Positions 1-12,376 of a DNA stretch of 64,000 nucleotides are shown piece after piece. Each line of letters starts with the position of its first letter. Within the stretch, counting starts at the first letter, position 1. Source of the DNA: Sycobia sp. Sy_11 (Eukaryota; Arthropoda; Insecta; Hymenoptera; Epichrysomallidae). The notes under the pieces are model-generated. The model was not told where the DNA came from. It searched no databases and worked only from the letters and a program-made list of their open reading frames with translations. A program made the position numbers and the translations under genes. The stretch lies in NCBI GenBank assembly GCA_018907035.1, contig JACCIC010000356.1:62001-126000 (forward strand). Reading direction: 5' to 3'.

Positions 1-513
1 TAATTTCCTCAAACCTTTCGTATTTAACCATAAAACGCCTTGAACCCAATCCCTCATACCCCCAATTCCCATAACCACCAAGCACTTAACACAATAAACA
101 ATAACACAATAACCATAATCACACCCTAAAACCCGATTCCCCATACCTCAATATTCTTAACTCCCCAGCATTTAACTCTGAGACACCTTACATCCAATCC
201 CTATTACCACAATTTCCTTATTAACCGAGTCCTATAAACTATAAGCGTGCAGCAGCGGCTCCATCCAATAGCCCTTTTCAGGATAGTTGGAAGTCCGGTA
301 GCAACGATTTCTCCACTCCTATTTAGTTATTTAGTGTACAATAGAACTTGATTTATGATCTGCAAAAATTGATAATTGCTCAAAAAATTTCTGTGTTCTG
401 TGCGGCAAAATTAATATCAATATTAACTTAATTTTTTTCTCTGAAAAACTTCGAAAGATCTACGATGAGTGTTTTAAAACCACTAATATGGATTTGAATC
501 AACCCTGCAAGCA
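1..513. other. No recognised gene
   Basis: C- and A-rich sequence at the left edge (1-240), then ordinary AT-rich DNA. The first 240 bases look like irregular CCCA/TAA-rich text, but there is no regular short tandem repeat, so I do not call telomere. No open frame of note. Confidence 0.5.
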
Positions 514-675
514 ATGGAAATCGATGTAAGCGATGAAAGTATTGCAGAATCTTTGAGTGACACGGTCCAAGAAAATGAGAAAGAAGATGAAGAAGAAGGT
601 GTCGCAGAACATGATGAAATGAATGACCGAAATGAAGTTACGATTAAAATGACGAAAAAACTAATAGTGATGTAA
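514..675 (+). CDS. Acidic open frame ending at a splice-donor-like site (possible host exon)
   Basis: An ATG at 514 opens a 53-codon frame rich in Glu and Asp (runs such as KEDEEEG) that closes at 675. The last codons overlap a good donor consensus, GTAAGT at 672-677, so it could be a first coding exon that continues elsewhere rather than a complete protein. A mariner remnant begins at 679, only three bases past the donor, which would have moved the rest of the gene downstream or killed it. I recognise no family. Composition is unlike the flanking AT-rich DNA, which is the main reason to list it; a chance frame remains quite possible. Confidence 0.3.
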   Translation: MEIDVSDESIAESLSDTVQENEKEDEEEGVAEHDEMNDRNEVTIKMTKKLIVM

Positions 676-678
676 GTA

Positions 679-1712
679 TTGGGTGTACAAATAAGTTTCC
701 GTCGTTTTTTTATAAAGAAATAAGATTTTATTGTAAAAAAAGGTACAAATAATGTGATTCAAAATATTGCCCATCACTTTCTACTACTTTTGACCATCTT
801 TCGGGCAGCGAGTGGATACCCCGTCTAAAAAACTGCTTGTTTTTTTAGGCGATCCGCGAATAAACCCATTTCTTCAATTCCTCGTAAGAAGTTAAGTGCT
901 GCTCAGCCAGACCATGAGTCATCGAAGGAGCAATGTCTGGTGAATACGGTGGGTGGGGTAGAATGTCCCAATTCAGTGCTTTTAACGTTTTCTTTACGAT
1001 TTTTACAACATATGGCAAGCGTTGTTATGCTGAAAAATGACTTTACCATGCCTTTTGGCATATTGTGGACATTTAATCTTCAATGCTCGGCTTAGTTGCA
1101 TCAGCTTTTGTTAGTACTGTTCCCCGGTGACGGTTTGATTGTGTTAGACTATTTCGTAATAGATTACTCCAAGCTGATTCTACCAAATACAGAGCATTAG
1201 CTTTTTACCATGAATATTTGGCTTGGTCATCGAAGTAGAGGTATGCTCGTGCTTACCTCATGACTTTCTACGCTTTGAGTTATCGTAGTGAATCCACTTT
1301 TCGTCTCCCGTTATAATTCGATGTAGAAATCCTTTGCGATTTTGCTGTTCGAGCAATTGCTCGCAAGCGAATAAGCAACGATCGACGTCTTTCAGTTATC
1401 AGTTCTGAGAAGTTCTGAAATAGCTTGCTGAGTCACTCGTAACTCTTGCACAAGTTCTTCTTGTGTTTGGCACGGATTTTCCTCCAGTAAAGCTTCTAAT
1501 TCCGTGTCACCATACACTTTGGGCTTTCCACTGCGTGTTTTTCCTCCGTGTCAAAATCACCACTTTTAAATTTTTGGAAACACTCCCGACAACTTGTCTG
1601 ACTCAAATTAACATCACTATATGCTTCTATCAGTAGCGGATGTGCTTCAGCTGCAGATTACTTTAAATGAAATAAGTAAACTAACAATTCCCGCAAATGA
1701 CACTTAGAAACC
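679..1712 (-). mobile_element. Mariner remnant, 5' end missing
   Basis: A mariner terminal repeat (TTGGGTGTACAAATAAG) starts at 679 after a TA. The minus strand then carries decayed transposase: frames for the C-terminal 'HPPYSPDIAPS'-type motif lie near 930-950 and the N-terminal helix-turn-helix part (CFQKFKSGDFDTEEK) near 1525-1580. Many stops and frameshifts interrupt it. The other end is lost: homology stops near 1712, around the first transposase residues, with no second terminal repeat. The motif spacing resembles the mauritiana-type mariners found at 46.1, 50.9 and 55.7 kb, but this copy is far more diverged and belongs to another family. Confidence 0.85.
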
Positions 1713-1914
1713 GGTATTATTATTTATATAATTGTACTTGTTATAATTTATTATAATAATTATCATTATATTATTATAATTATTATTTAATTATAATTAT
1801 CATTATTATTTAATTCTTATTTTAACTTGTTATATTAATCACCATTATTACTATTATTATTATTATTATTATTATAAATTAATGTTATTATTTTAAATAA
1901 ATAGCCGAGAGACT

Positions 1915-2560
1915 TTAATCACATATTATAATTGTAAGAGAGCCCGAAATTATTATAATAATGCGAGCGTTCTCAAAAACAAGATCACAAATTAGCATTA
2001 TAATTATTATAATTATAATGCGATTATTATTATATTATTGCAAAATTATTATTATTGTTTCTCCGCGGTTCGATACGAAATTAGTCGAATGGTGGCGTAA
2101 ACACCCGATCGACTAATTTTTCGTGTATAAAAGGGCGAGTTTTCTGTTCTAAAAGAAGTGCTCTCGGCAATACGGTCGAGATAAGCTCTCTAAAGATAAT
2201 CCGACTCCAGAGCTCTATTAATCCTGCCCGTTCGAAAATCCTGAATAGACGAGTCGCGATCCAGGTTGTGTGGCACTTCAGTCACGACCAGCGGCTTCAC
2301 TAAAACTCCTCTCTTTTTCCTGGTGAGACTTGGTCCTGGTTGCGCGACGCTTCGTTAGAGACCAACGGCCTCACCAAAAATCCTTCCTGCAGCTTAATAA
2401 GGCTTGATCCTGGTTGCGTGATTCTCCATTAAAGACCATCGGCGTTACTATTCCTCAAGAGACTTGATCCTGGGTGGGCGGCGCTCCGTTAAAGCTCAAT
2501 GGTCTCACTTCTAGCCATGAACAAAGTCGTGATCCTGGGTACACGGGCTTTGACGTGCTT
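1915..2560 (+). repeat. LTR-like repeat L1 with tandem hairpin units
   Basis: This stretch is homologous to L2 at 25190-25830. Both begin with a (TTA)n-rich part, then a block around 2068-2133 that is nearly identical in the two copies and holds a TATA box, then a leader with an AGCTCT...AGAGCT pair, then about four to five units of roughly 75-80 bases. Each unit has the form: variable stem, TTGATC, CTGGT, a loop of about 20 bases, ACCA, CGGC, complementary variable stem. Clear stems in this copy include GGTGAG/CTCACC (about 2332-2375) and GAGAC/GTCTC (about 2460-2506). The promoter plus structured leader suggests an LTR or the 5' end of a retroelement, but no coding part lies next to it. Family unknown. 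Confidence 0.65.
2126..2133 (+). promoter_or_regulatory. TATA box of repeat L1
   Basis: TATAAAAG followed by GGCGAG, inside a block conserved almost base for base with 25389-25396 of L2. If used, transcription would start about 30 bases downstream, near 2155, and the whole hairpin array would be in the transcript. Confidence 0.5.
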
Positions 2561-3860
2561 TAGTGCTTGCAAAAAGAACCTGGTGGCGAATTGAGGGACC
2601 AGAGGCTGAAGCGGCTTGAGTTGGAACCACGAAGTAACAAGCACCGGGAAACGATCAGATACCTCATTATAGACGAGCTTGTAAAATACAAAAAATTTCA
2701 AAAAGATTTTTAAATACAAGTAATAGAACTTATAAAAGTACATATTTCTTATTCTATACATTTTTCTGTACATAGAGTTGTTCTGAACAAAAATATATTC
2801 AAAACAACAGAGGAAATAGAACATAAAGATTGATAAACAATAGGAATATTTTGATTATATCAATTTTTCGTAAGACATAAACTATAAAGAACAATTTTAT
2901 CATAATGAGAAGTGCAAATTTTATTATAAATATTTTTTGAAATTTTTTGAATTTTACAACATAAGTTAGAAAAATGGTTTTTATTTTTTACTTTTGTTTA
3001 CTGGATTTTTATGTAATTGATTATAAAAATGGAATTATTGTCAGTTTTTACTGTTACATCTGTAGATAATCAAAATCCTAAAAACCATATGTATAAATCT
3101 TATTGAAAATTGGGTTAGTCGATTAATTCGAAATTCAGCAGTTGTTTGCCGTAAGAGATTTTTTCAACTTCTGATGTTTTCAAATTTTCTTGAAAGTTAT
3201 CGCAAGTTTTAAAACATTGAGCTGCGTGCTATCTACAGCTTGGAAATATAGCATGTTGTTTATATTATATATACTTGCTTACGTCGTTCATTTTTAAATA
3301 AATAAAATATTTTTGTTCCGAAATGAACAGACATACTAAAACTAAATTGGCAAAACTTTGTAAGTTGCTCTGAACTGATTCTATAAAGCAAGCGCCAATC
3401 AGCATAGTTTGATGTTTATATGGAAAGAAAATATTGGACGATTGTTTAGCTACGTTTGGCTAGTCAATTTTGTTTGCTGTCGCCATGAAACTATAGTTGA
3501 CTAACTGTTCGCTCCCTAATAACACCAAATATATAACACTATACGCCAGAATTGCGACAAGGCTATGTTTACTTACTTCATAATGAATAAATCATATTTC
3601 TGGATTACTTTTTACTGTAAATAGCATCTCATGAAAATTAAATATTAAAAGTTATATCCATTCCTAAAATATTTATTTATTATTGCACAAAATTTAAAAC
3701 ATCTATATTAAAAGAAATAAAATGAAAAATAAGTCCTGTAAAATTTAGGAGGAAGGAAAGGAGTGGGAAAAACGCACACTGCAAGTTATATTTAGTTTTT
3801 TTATTTTGTTTTTTTATACACTTAAAGTTAGTTCACATGATGTGAACGGTGCTGTTGATG
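2561..3860. other. AT-rich DNA, no gene seen
   Basis: Two frames over 2489-2824 are low-complexity Tyr/Phe-rich text on the minus strand and overlap L1; I do not regard them as coding. No element boundary recognised. Confidence 0.5.
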
Positions 3861-4199
3861 AGACACTGGCTGGATAGTCCTTGTCACGCACAAAGCTCGT
3901 TCAAACTTGATCTTCTCCGTAAGAAGACTGACTTCTCTTTCTAGCCCTCTAACTTGTAAGAAGGAGGAGAGCAATCGCTCAGTCCGTCCACCTCTTCGAT
4001 AGTTTACATCAGTGAAACGAAAAATAAATAAGAAAGAAAATTCAACTTTGTCGCTAGCGTCGTTTCTGAAACTAAAATAATATTCCTGAAAAGAAGGAAT
4101 GAGAAGAAAAAATGTGTATTTTAACGAAAAATATTTTTTACTCGACCGAGCAGCCAGGATTATTCAGCTAAAGCTAAGTTCTGGAAATGGAAAAACATC

Positions 4200-5560
4200 T
4201 CTTCTATCACCGCCCTCCGTGGCTCTGACAAGAGTCAGCCAGAGTCATCGGCGTCATCGGACATTTCTACAGGTAATTGCTCGATCTGCGTAATGAGTCG
4301 GATGTATTCGCCATTCTCGGCCTTGATGCGGGCCTGTCTAGGTGTATTTAGCAATGATAGATCAGTAATGACAACGGCATATTTCACGGCGATTTCTTTG
4401 TAGTGGCGTGATTACTTCCAATACTACTGAAGCATGTTTAATATTCATGGCTCCAACGAGTCCAAAAGCAATTACGCAATCTCTGCACCAGTCAACAGTT
4501 GGTTGCATTATTAAATTTTCTATCGGTATCTCTCTGCTTTGGATGAGCGGTAACGAGTCCCTATAAGGAAGAGTCTGCGAATGCGAGTATTAAGATCATC
4601 GGCCTTTCTCGAGATCGGACCAAGAGGTCAGCTAATGAGGACTAGTTTATTCTCGGCGAGCAATGTCGAAAATTCTTCGTATGTGAATCCGTGGGGTTCA
4701 ATGATACGGATGAAATTAGCTTTTATTCAGTTGACTCTAAGCTTCTAGAACCTGTCGAAGTAAAGGACCAAATGTGGAATGAATCGTTACTTTATATTTT
4801 CAGAGGACAACGAGTCGCAAACTTTTCCCCAATTGTATATGACTTCTTAGAACGCGCGTTGTAGTTCCACAGCTCAACTGTTTTACCTATGCGGCTCAAG
4901 AAACAAATTCAAGTCTGTTTCATGGCGTAGAAATAGAGCGAAATGAGTCCAGCGTCTTAAACCAGCTCGTTGTGATGACCAGATGTTTTAGTTCTAGCGC
5001 ATTGATTTCTTCGGTATAGCATTTGAGTGGTGTTCTTTGGACGAAAAAAGGAACTCACGATTGAGATCATCTGATCTTGAGTCATAGGGCAGTTATGTAT
5101 AGCGAGTGGGAATCCACTCGACGTCGAAAGAGCCAACAGCACCGAGCTAGCGTATTGCAGATGATTTAAATCGGAAAATTGGTAAACAACATTTGAAGCA
5201 ACGATTGGTCTTAGGCTCAGCAAGGTGTGGCGGCCATGAACTAGGTGTGCCAGTGAGCTAGGTGGGTCTTAACCATTACGATACATTTTGACTGAGTTCA
5301 TCGGCGTTGAAACTACAAGTAGCAACATTGGTTGGGTTAAATGCGCTACAGACATAACTCCAAGTGTAGTATGGTATTATCTCATGGATATAAATTACAT
5401 AATACTTGACGAAGTCATTGTCTCATGACCTTTGTGATCGACGAAATTGAAGGAAAATAATAGAATCGTTCCAAGCATAGCACTCCTTAAACGATATATC
5501 CAGGCTATGGAAAAGAAAGCGAAGTAGATGTGTTGCCAGTAAGGCAGCAAACAATGGTAC
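4200..5560 (-). pseudogene. Decayed coding traces, family not identified
   Basis: Composition here is less AT-rich than its surroundings, and on the minus strand several neighbouring frames of 40-90 codons look protein-like: 5223-4957 (88 codons), about 5415-5280, about 4950-4790 and about 4390-4270. They follow each other in different frames, separated by stops and small shifts, as expected of an old single coding sequence read leftwards. I cannot name the family. A decayed endogenous viral nucleoprotein-like gene is one possibility, a host pseudogene another; neither is shown by what I can see. Confidence 0.35.
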
Positions 5561-6601
5561 AAAATATGTCAAATCGCGCATATGAGGCTAAAACAATTTT
5601 TAATTTTTTTTAACTATGCATATATATTTGTTGATTATGGTATAAACAACCTGAAATGAGCAAAATTCCTTAAGAATTTATTTTCACAATAATTATATAG
5701 GGTGAAAGCACAAATATAAGATTTTGTCCAATTTTTAATCAATTAATTTCTTAATGGTTAATAATAAAATGCAAAACTTAAGTTTAAGAATAGTTTTGTT
5801 GTGCGTAAAGAATAGGTGCGTATGAAAAAATCAAAAATATTTATGTGTAAATAATTGCTTGTTTACTTAAAAAATTTGTTATATTAACAATCACATAAGA
5901 AAAAATGTTTACAAGGGTTTATATCTAATTTTATACTAATATGAATCTATAAGTCTATACAATAATCTGTAAAAACTTTCATCTGCTATTATCTATTACT
6001 CGAAAAGATATTTAATAATATGTGTATAAATTAAATATAAGGATTCTTTGCGTTACGTACGCAACTATATATTTTCTCAAAAAACTAATGATTCTGTTGT
6101 AGCTTTGATTTAATTGAACAAATAATGTAGAAAAATAGTTTTGTTGATCATATGAAAAACACAACATTCAATTATTATTAATTACATTATTTTATAGGCA
6201 ATAAAAAGAAAATAATATGTACAACTTTTTGTAACTAACAATTCTTATTGTATTAACGAACCATTTTTCAGTATATTTTTTGTTTTCTTTATTAGTTTTT
6301 AATCTTTAAAGGGTCGGAAAGTCGATATATCGACGCAAAAACATAATGCTAGGTATCCTTTTTATCCTTAAGCAAATTGATGCGTTAAGTTCGTATCTGA
6401 AGTTGGTTTGATTATATCACAGAGTCGAGTTCAATGAAGGTCATTTAAAGGTCAAACCTAGCAATATGGTTTGAATCATTGCAAATGATATATCTTTACG
6501 TTTTTGGAGTCATTGAGTTCCGGGTTTACGACATTTCAACCTTAAATAAAAAGAGAGATGAAGATTTCTCTAAGATCAGGTTGACAATATACCCAGAGAA
6601 A
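5561..6601. other. AT-rich DNA, no gene seen
   Basis: Low GC, short frames only. Nothing recognised up to the mariner at 6604. Confidence 0.5.
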
Positions 6602-6603
6602 TA

Positions 6604-7833
6604 TTAGGTTGTCAAATATCTCTCTTTCGTCTTTTTGTCGTATGAATTTCGCGGCTATGTACAAAGCGCTACAAAGCTCATATCTGGTAATACTATACAT
6701 CATTTGAAAAGTGTTGACAGAACGTACAAAACGACGCTATGCATAATTAGTTTGGATATTGCGTTTAAAAGTTATAGACGTGTAAACACGGAGTTCACTA
6801 ACGCCGAAATTCGCGCTATTTTAAAGTTTTCCTTCGTCAAAGGCAAATTCGCTGGAGAAACGTTTCGTGAGATTAATGGTGTTTTTGGGAATGGCACCCT
6901 ATCACTTTGAACCGCAGGGGAATGGTTTCGACGATTCAGAAACGGTAAAAACGACACCATGGAGAAGCCAGCCGGCAGAAGACCTGTGACGATGAATACC
7001 GACCAAATCATGGAATTTATCGAGTTAGACCGGCATGTGGCATCTCGTGACATCGCCCAGGGGATGAGAGTTAGTCACCAAACCATTTTAAACCATCTGT
7101 AGAAGGCTGGATACAAAAAAAAGCTTGATGTTTGGGTGCCGCATGATTTAACGCAAAAAACTTTTTGGACCGAATCAACGCCTGCGATGTGCTGCTGAAA
7201 TGGAACGAACTGGACTCATTTTTTAAGCGGATGGTGACTGGCGACGAAAAAAAGATCATATATGACAATATTAAGCGAAAACGGTCGTAGTCCAAGATCG
7301 GTGGACCGTCCCAAGCAGTGGTCAAGCCGGGATGGACGGCTAGGAAGGTTTTGCTTTGGGTTTGGTGGGATTGGAAGGGAATCATCTACTATGAGCTGAT
7401 CCCAGGCTATCCACCAGAAGCGTCCACAATTGGCCAACAGGAAGGGTGTAGTGTTCCACCAGGACAACGCCAGATCACACAGTTCGTTGATGACTCGTCA
7501 GAAACTACGGGAGTTCGAATAGGAAGTTTTATCGTATCCACCATATAGCCCGGACATAGCGCCAAGTGATTACCACCTGTTCCTGTCCATGTCGAACGCC
7601 CTTGGTGGTATAAAGTTGGACTCAAACGAGGCTTGTGAAAAGTGGCTGTCCGAGTTCATCGCAAATAAGAAAAGGGATTTCTACGGGAGGGGTATTATGA
7701 AGTTGCCGTTTAGATGGAAACAGATTATCGAACAAAACGACGCATATTTGAAGTAAATCCGACCAATGTAACACTTTTTATAAAGCATTGAATTAAGAAC
7801 AAAAAAGCGGAAGGGAGATATTTGACAACCTAA
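6604..7833 (+). mobile_element. Mariner element with both ends, decayed
   Basis: Inverted terminal repeats TTAGGTTGTCAAATATCTCT (6604) and its complement ending at 7833, flanked by TA on each side (6602-6603, 7834-7835), the mariner target duplication. Length 1230 bp, usual for mariner. It encodes a broken transposase on the + strand. The terminal repeats and protein are of the irritans/mellifera type, distinct from the other mariners in this window. Confidence 0.93.
6785..7756 (+). pseudogene. Mariner transposase, broken
   Basis: Cut-and-paste transposase of the IS630/Tc1/mariner superfamily. Reading through stops and shifts, the usual order is visible: N-terminal 'FTNAEIRAILKFSF' (about 6795), the FREINGV helix-turn-helix segment, WFRRFRNGKNDT linker, RDIAQGMRVSHQTIL second helix-turn-helix (about 7045-7095), 'MVTGDEK' with the first catalytic Asp (about 7230), 'VFHQDNAR' second Asp (about 7450), and YSPDIAPSDYHLF third Asp (about 7545-7580), closing with a stop at 7756. 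There are in-frame stops after 6907 and 7100 and several frameshifts, so it is not functional. Length without the breaks would be about 325-345 aa, as in the family. Confidence 0.9.
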
Positions 7834-7835
7834 TA

Positions 7836-9885
7836 TTTAAAATTGATTTTTAGATTTTGAGAACACTTGATATCGAATTTTCTCATTCAATCAATCGTAT
7901 TTCTGTCAATATTATTATTCAGATAAATTTCTGAATCTATTCTCGTGAAAGTAGTTTGCCAGTAAAATTACAGAAATACTTTTTGCTAGAAACGTACATA
8001 TCATTGTAATTTAGATCCTGCAATTATAACTAGAAATTTATTCTAGAATAAATAATATAAGTGACATAAGTCACTTATAGAACGCCTGCATATACGCAAC
8101 CACCAACGCTGAAGATAGGCTTATTTGACCTCGAACGACTGTGACTATGAGCAGTTATGATCAATCAGATTTCGGATTGGGATGCAGCACATCTCAAAAC
8201 CTGAGAATATGATTTTATTCCTATTTTACCGAACTAAAAATTTTTCATGATCCTCCAGGACCGGAGAGCCGATTATCGACTCGGTCCATGATATGACCAT
8301 TGTACATAGTTGATGGATGATACAAGATATGAATTTGAGCACTTGCAAAGGAGCTTTCGAAACCTCAAAAGCCGGACCTTTAAAGGTTAAATAAATTTGA
8401 TAAATTATTTTTAAATTAAGTCGATAAATTTTAAATAATCTTTTTATCATTTAAGTATCTGTAAATGTAATTTGGTGGGTCTATAGTGCAATTAATAAAT
8501 AAGATAACTTCAGAAATTTGAAATATTTTGGCGCTTTAATTTTTTTGTTAAGTGTGTGGAAAAGGTAAGAAATTAATATTAACTGTTCGTGTTGTTTACT
8601 TAAAGTTGGATATCGGTTAATGATTTTAAAAAGTACCAACTTCTAGTAAAATTTATTTAATTAGAAAAAACTGTTTGATACTCCTATCTTAAAAAAATTT
8701 CTCCAAAAAGTTAATTATGAATAGTTAATTGAAGATAATTAATTGTATTCAAGCAATTTATTTTCATATATAAGAAATGTTGCAAATTTTAATATGGATT
8801 TTTGTGAATTCAAATCAGTTGTTATATAATGTAGAAAAGGTAAAATGATTCTTCGCACTATATATTTAAATTAATTATTTTAATAATTTCAATGAGTTAG
8901 TACTTTGAAATGGGTATAATTAACCTTTCCAATATCACATTTAAGACGTTTTTGTAAACTTCTTTTCGGATTCTTCATTAATATACCTTGCTTATGGCTT
9001 TTAAATATTTGACAGTTTTACTAGAGTATTTTATAATTTGATAATGATTATAATATTTTAAAGTAGTAATGGTTTTTGCATTTAGTGTAAATTATTTAAT
9101 AAATGCCTTTTGATTATTATTGAACAGGTTCATTTGAATTGAGTAGATTTTTTCACCTTATTAAGAATTACAAAAAGTAGTAGTGTCTTTTTAAGAGTAA
9201 AGTGTATTGTCTTTTGTATATTGTTTATGATTATATTACTTAACAATATTTTCCAAAGTTACTAAAAAGAGATTACTTATGAAAATTTTTCAAAAAAACT
9301 ATTGTCGTACTCGAATATCTTATCTGACATCATTCAAGACATTCAAGCAGACGCAAAGAAGAATAATTTTACGATAATGAAAAATGTGACTTGATGAAAA
9401 ATTTTAATTAAATAATTCAAATGTTAATTGATCAGTTAAAGAGCATTTCATTTCATACTAATTTATAAAAATAACGCATGTTTTTGTTTGTATACCATAA
9501 AGAAATCTAATGAACCAAATGCTCTGAAATTCGAAATATATATTCTATATTATCATCGAAAGAACATAGGCCAAGTTTTGTGATGAAAATCATTTTACTT
9601 TCATCAAGAAATTAAGAGCGCATTTAATGGTTTTAGCAGTTAAATTCACTATCGACCAGTAGGTGACATCTTGAATTATGTCGAATATTAACTCAAAATA
9701 TTTAGATCAAATTATTAATACCAAGCTCTCTCTTTCTCTTCGGCTTCTCTTATAAACAAATTTGTGAAGACCAATTATGTTTTTTTTACACGTTATATTA
9801 TCTTTGGAATGACATAAGTTATGTTTTTCAGTTTTAACAATAGAAATGATGGCATAATAGTAAATTACCTTACCAAGAACCCCGA

Positions 9886-9888
<3 letters not shown>
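7836..9888. other. AT-rich DNA, no gene seen
   Basis: Two kilobases with only short frames (74 codons at 8450-8226 minus being the longest). No element recognised. Confidence 0.5.
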
Positions 9889-9927
<39 letters not shown>

Positions 9928-9934
9928 GTGTATA
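9889..9934. repeat. (TA)n tract
   Basis: About 40 bases of TA/TG dinucleotide directly beside the left end of the mariner at 9935; the TA target of that element lies inside it. Confidence 0.9.
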
Positions 9935-11262
9935 CGAGGTCAAACAATTACGTAATGCGACCGATTTTATTTCTCAGCTTTTGGTAACACTGTGAACCCT
10001 TAACTCCGCGACCGTAATAGTAGATCCCTACTTTCTCGATTGAGACCTTGACAACCTTATAAGATTATTTCTTTGCCAGCTGTTTAGTGTTTTGTGACAA
10101 CGTGCGAGAAGTGTATGTCACGAAACTGGAACAGAGAAAAATTTAGAACAATGGTGCATGATAAAATTTTGTCCGAAACTCGGCGAAACCGCGACAGAAA
10201 CTTATGAAAAAAATACTTAAATTGTATGGTAGTGATGTCCTGAGTAGTAGTAATTTGGAGCGTCGGTGCGCAATAAAATTTTGTGCGAAACTCAGTAGTT
10301 AGGTGCTTCGGTGGCATGCCAATTTTAAAAAAGGCCGTGAGAGCGTCAAAGACGAGACACGGAGTGGAAGGCCAATTCAAGTGCAAACCGATGCAAATGC
10401 GCAGCGCGTCCGCACCCTTCTTCGTCAAGACCAGCGACTAACTATTCGAATGTTGGCTGATTAAAGATTAATAATAGTAGGATAATAAAGGGAAATAGTG
10501 AGAAAGATTTTAACCGAAGATTTCGCTATGAAAAAGCTGTGTGCAAAGATGATACCGAAGAACCTTTCAGATCAGCAAAAAAGCGACCATATTTTTCTCG
10601 ATCGAGTTATTACTGGTGATGAAAGTTGGTTCTTTCAATATGACCCCGAAACTAAACGATAAAGCCAACAGTGGCTGTCCCCTGGAGCGCCAAGGACAAC
10701 GAAAGCGAGAATGAGCAATTCCAAAGTGAAAACCATGTTCATTTGCTTCTTCGACAGCAAAGGGGTGGTTCACAAATACTTTGTACCACCTGGACAAAAT
10801 GTAAATCAAGTATTCTATCGCAATGTGCTCGAAAAATTACGAAAAAGTGTTCACGGTAACTCCAGAGATCGCGAAGACTCAGGTTGTGCATTACAATGCT
10901 CCCTGTCGCAGTGCGTTCAATGTCTCTTAGTTTTTGGCATCTAAAGGCATCGCAACGTTACAACAACCACCCTATTCACCGAACATGTCACCCTGTGACT
11001 TTTTCCTATTCCCCCATTTAACAAAATTCGTCAAAGGTCGACATTTTGATTCCGTTGAAAACATCCAAGAATCTGTGATGAGGGTACACGGAGAGGTCCT
11101 ACAAAAAGTTTTCTAGAATTGTTATGAAAACTGGAAAACTCGCTGAAATAAGTGCATAAATGCGGGAACGGACTACTTTGAAGGAAATCACAGCGATATA
11201 CCTTAATTTTTTAATATACTCGATTATTGAATTTGATAGCATTACTTAATTGTCTGACCTCG
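9935..11262 (+). mobile_element. Mariner element with both ends, decayed (second family)
   Basis: Ends are CGAGGTCAAACAATTACGTA (9935) and the complement of CGAGGTCAGACAATTAAGTA ending at 11262, each followed by TA (9933-9934, 11263-11264). Length 1328 bp. The interior is a broken transposase on the + strand. Terminal repeats differ from all other mariners here, so it is a separate family. Confidence 0.92.
10115..11206 (+). pseudogene. Mariner transposase, broken
   Basis: Recognisable blocks in order: an N-terminal helix-turn-helix with TATETYEK and 'YGSDVLS' (10180-10240), WHANFKKGRESVKDETRSGR linker (about 10310-10375), 'VITGDESWFFQYDPET' with the first catalytic Asp (about 10605-10655), a stretch with FFDSKGVVH (10745-10775), and 'PPYSPNMSPCDFFLFPHL' with the third Asp (about 10970-11020). 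The stop is at 11206. At least five frame changes or stops break it; the segment that should carry the second Asp (about 10870-10930) is scrambled. Confidence 0.88.
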
Positions 11263-11264
11263 TA

Positions 11265-11448
11265 CATCGTATTCTACGACTCCAACCTGAAACTCTCTAT
11301 AGCAGTCTTTCCGTGATATATTCTATCCTTCGAACATGAAAAGTTGTCTCGAGACACTTAGAATGATTAGACAAACTCTTAGACACTTAGAAACTTCACA
11401 CCTTTTTGAATAGCTGAAATCGAAAGTACAATTTTCCTCGTAGATGCA

Positions 11449-11503
<55 letters not shown>

Positions 11504-11820
11504 GATGGTCTACGAAATATCGCCTTTCGGAAATGAACGTTGCTTTAAAGCAGAGTTTTATACGGAAGCGACAATAGGTAAATTATTTATAGGAATATAG
11601 ATTTATACATAGAGTAGTTTTTACTTCCATATTACTAAACTGATTAATAAATTTGTTAAATTATTATTTCGGGCAAAGCCGAGACGGAGGATACTGGCAT
11701 GTATGTAATGATTCTTGTTTACAATAGAATATTTAGTGTACGCTGTTGCGTCTCTTACATAGTTGAAAATTACGAAAAAGATTACTTATTAAGTTAAAAT
11801 CGTATAGTTTCTTTTTATAT
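11265..11820. other. No gene; contains (TA)n tract
   Basis: AT-rich spacer with a pure (AT)n run at 11451-11498. No coding frame. Confidence 0.6.
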
Positions 11821-11835
11821 TTTATTAAACTGTAT
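11821..11835. repeat. Target-site duplication, left copy
   Basis: TTTATTAAACTGTAT here is repeated exactly at 17157-17171, immediately outside the Penelope palindrome. A 15-bp exact direct repeat is within the range known for Penelope-like insertions. About 45 unexplained bases (11836-11880) lie between this copy and the first base of the symmetric arm. Confidence 0.75.
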
Positions 11836-11929
11836 AAAACAATTGAATTGTACTTCTGTCGACTGCCCATATACAAATTAATAAATATTTTTTATTGGTC
11901 TTACAGTCCAATCAATTTCAACCAAAAAT

Positions 11930-11931
11930 AA

Positions 11932-11962
<31 letters not shown>

Positions 11963-12110
11963 TAAAATAAAAATAAAAACTAAAAAATAAAAAATAAAAA
12001 TAACAATAAAAAATAAAAAATAAGAAATACAAATAATAAATAATAAAAATAAAAAATAAAAATTAAAAATAAAAATTAAATTAAAAATTAAATTAAAATG
12101 ATAATGACAG
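11930..12110. repeat. (AAATA)n-like tract in element 3' end
   Basis: Imperfect AAAATA/AAATA repeats, mirrored at 16925-17105 in the other arm; part of the element's terminal region. Confidence 0.85.
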
Positions 12111-12228
12111 TCAGACTGTCCTTGTTTATATTCACCCCCGTAGACTAATCTGAAAATAAAATATTAGCTGAAAAAATTCTTTGTTAGTAAAGTGCAGTCT
12201 GACTGTCCCCAACACCCTTACCTAATTG

Positions 12229-12282
12229 AAGACTTGTCCAACGTTTCGAGCTCGCTACGGCTCCTCATCAGGGACTAATCTA
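12229..12282 (-). ncRNA. Hammerhead-ribozyme-like motif, left arm
   Basis: Mirror copy of the motif at 16755-16806: read on the minus strand it has the CTGATGA box, a stem II with a GTAG-type loop, the GAAA box and a GGAC that can pair with GTCC before the first box. See that entry for the pairing. It lies about 100 bases beyond the stop of the minus-strand frame. Confidence 0.65.
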
Positions 12283-12376
12283 AACCTTATATTCTAATCT
12301 ATATATACTCATCCCCACCACCAAATTTCGTAAATTAAATATAAATTCCCCCTCTACACAAATTGTCCAAAACCAA

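Noticed and set aside
1..240. Telomere-like CCCA/TAA-rich text
   Set aside because: No regular short unit such as TTAGG; irregular composition only.
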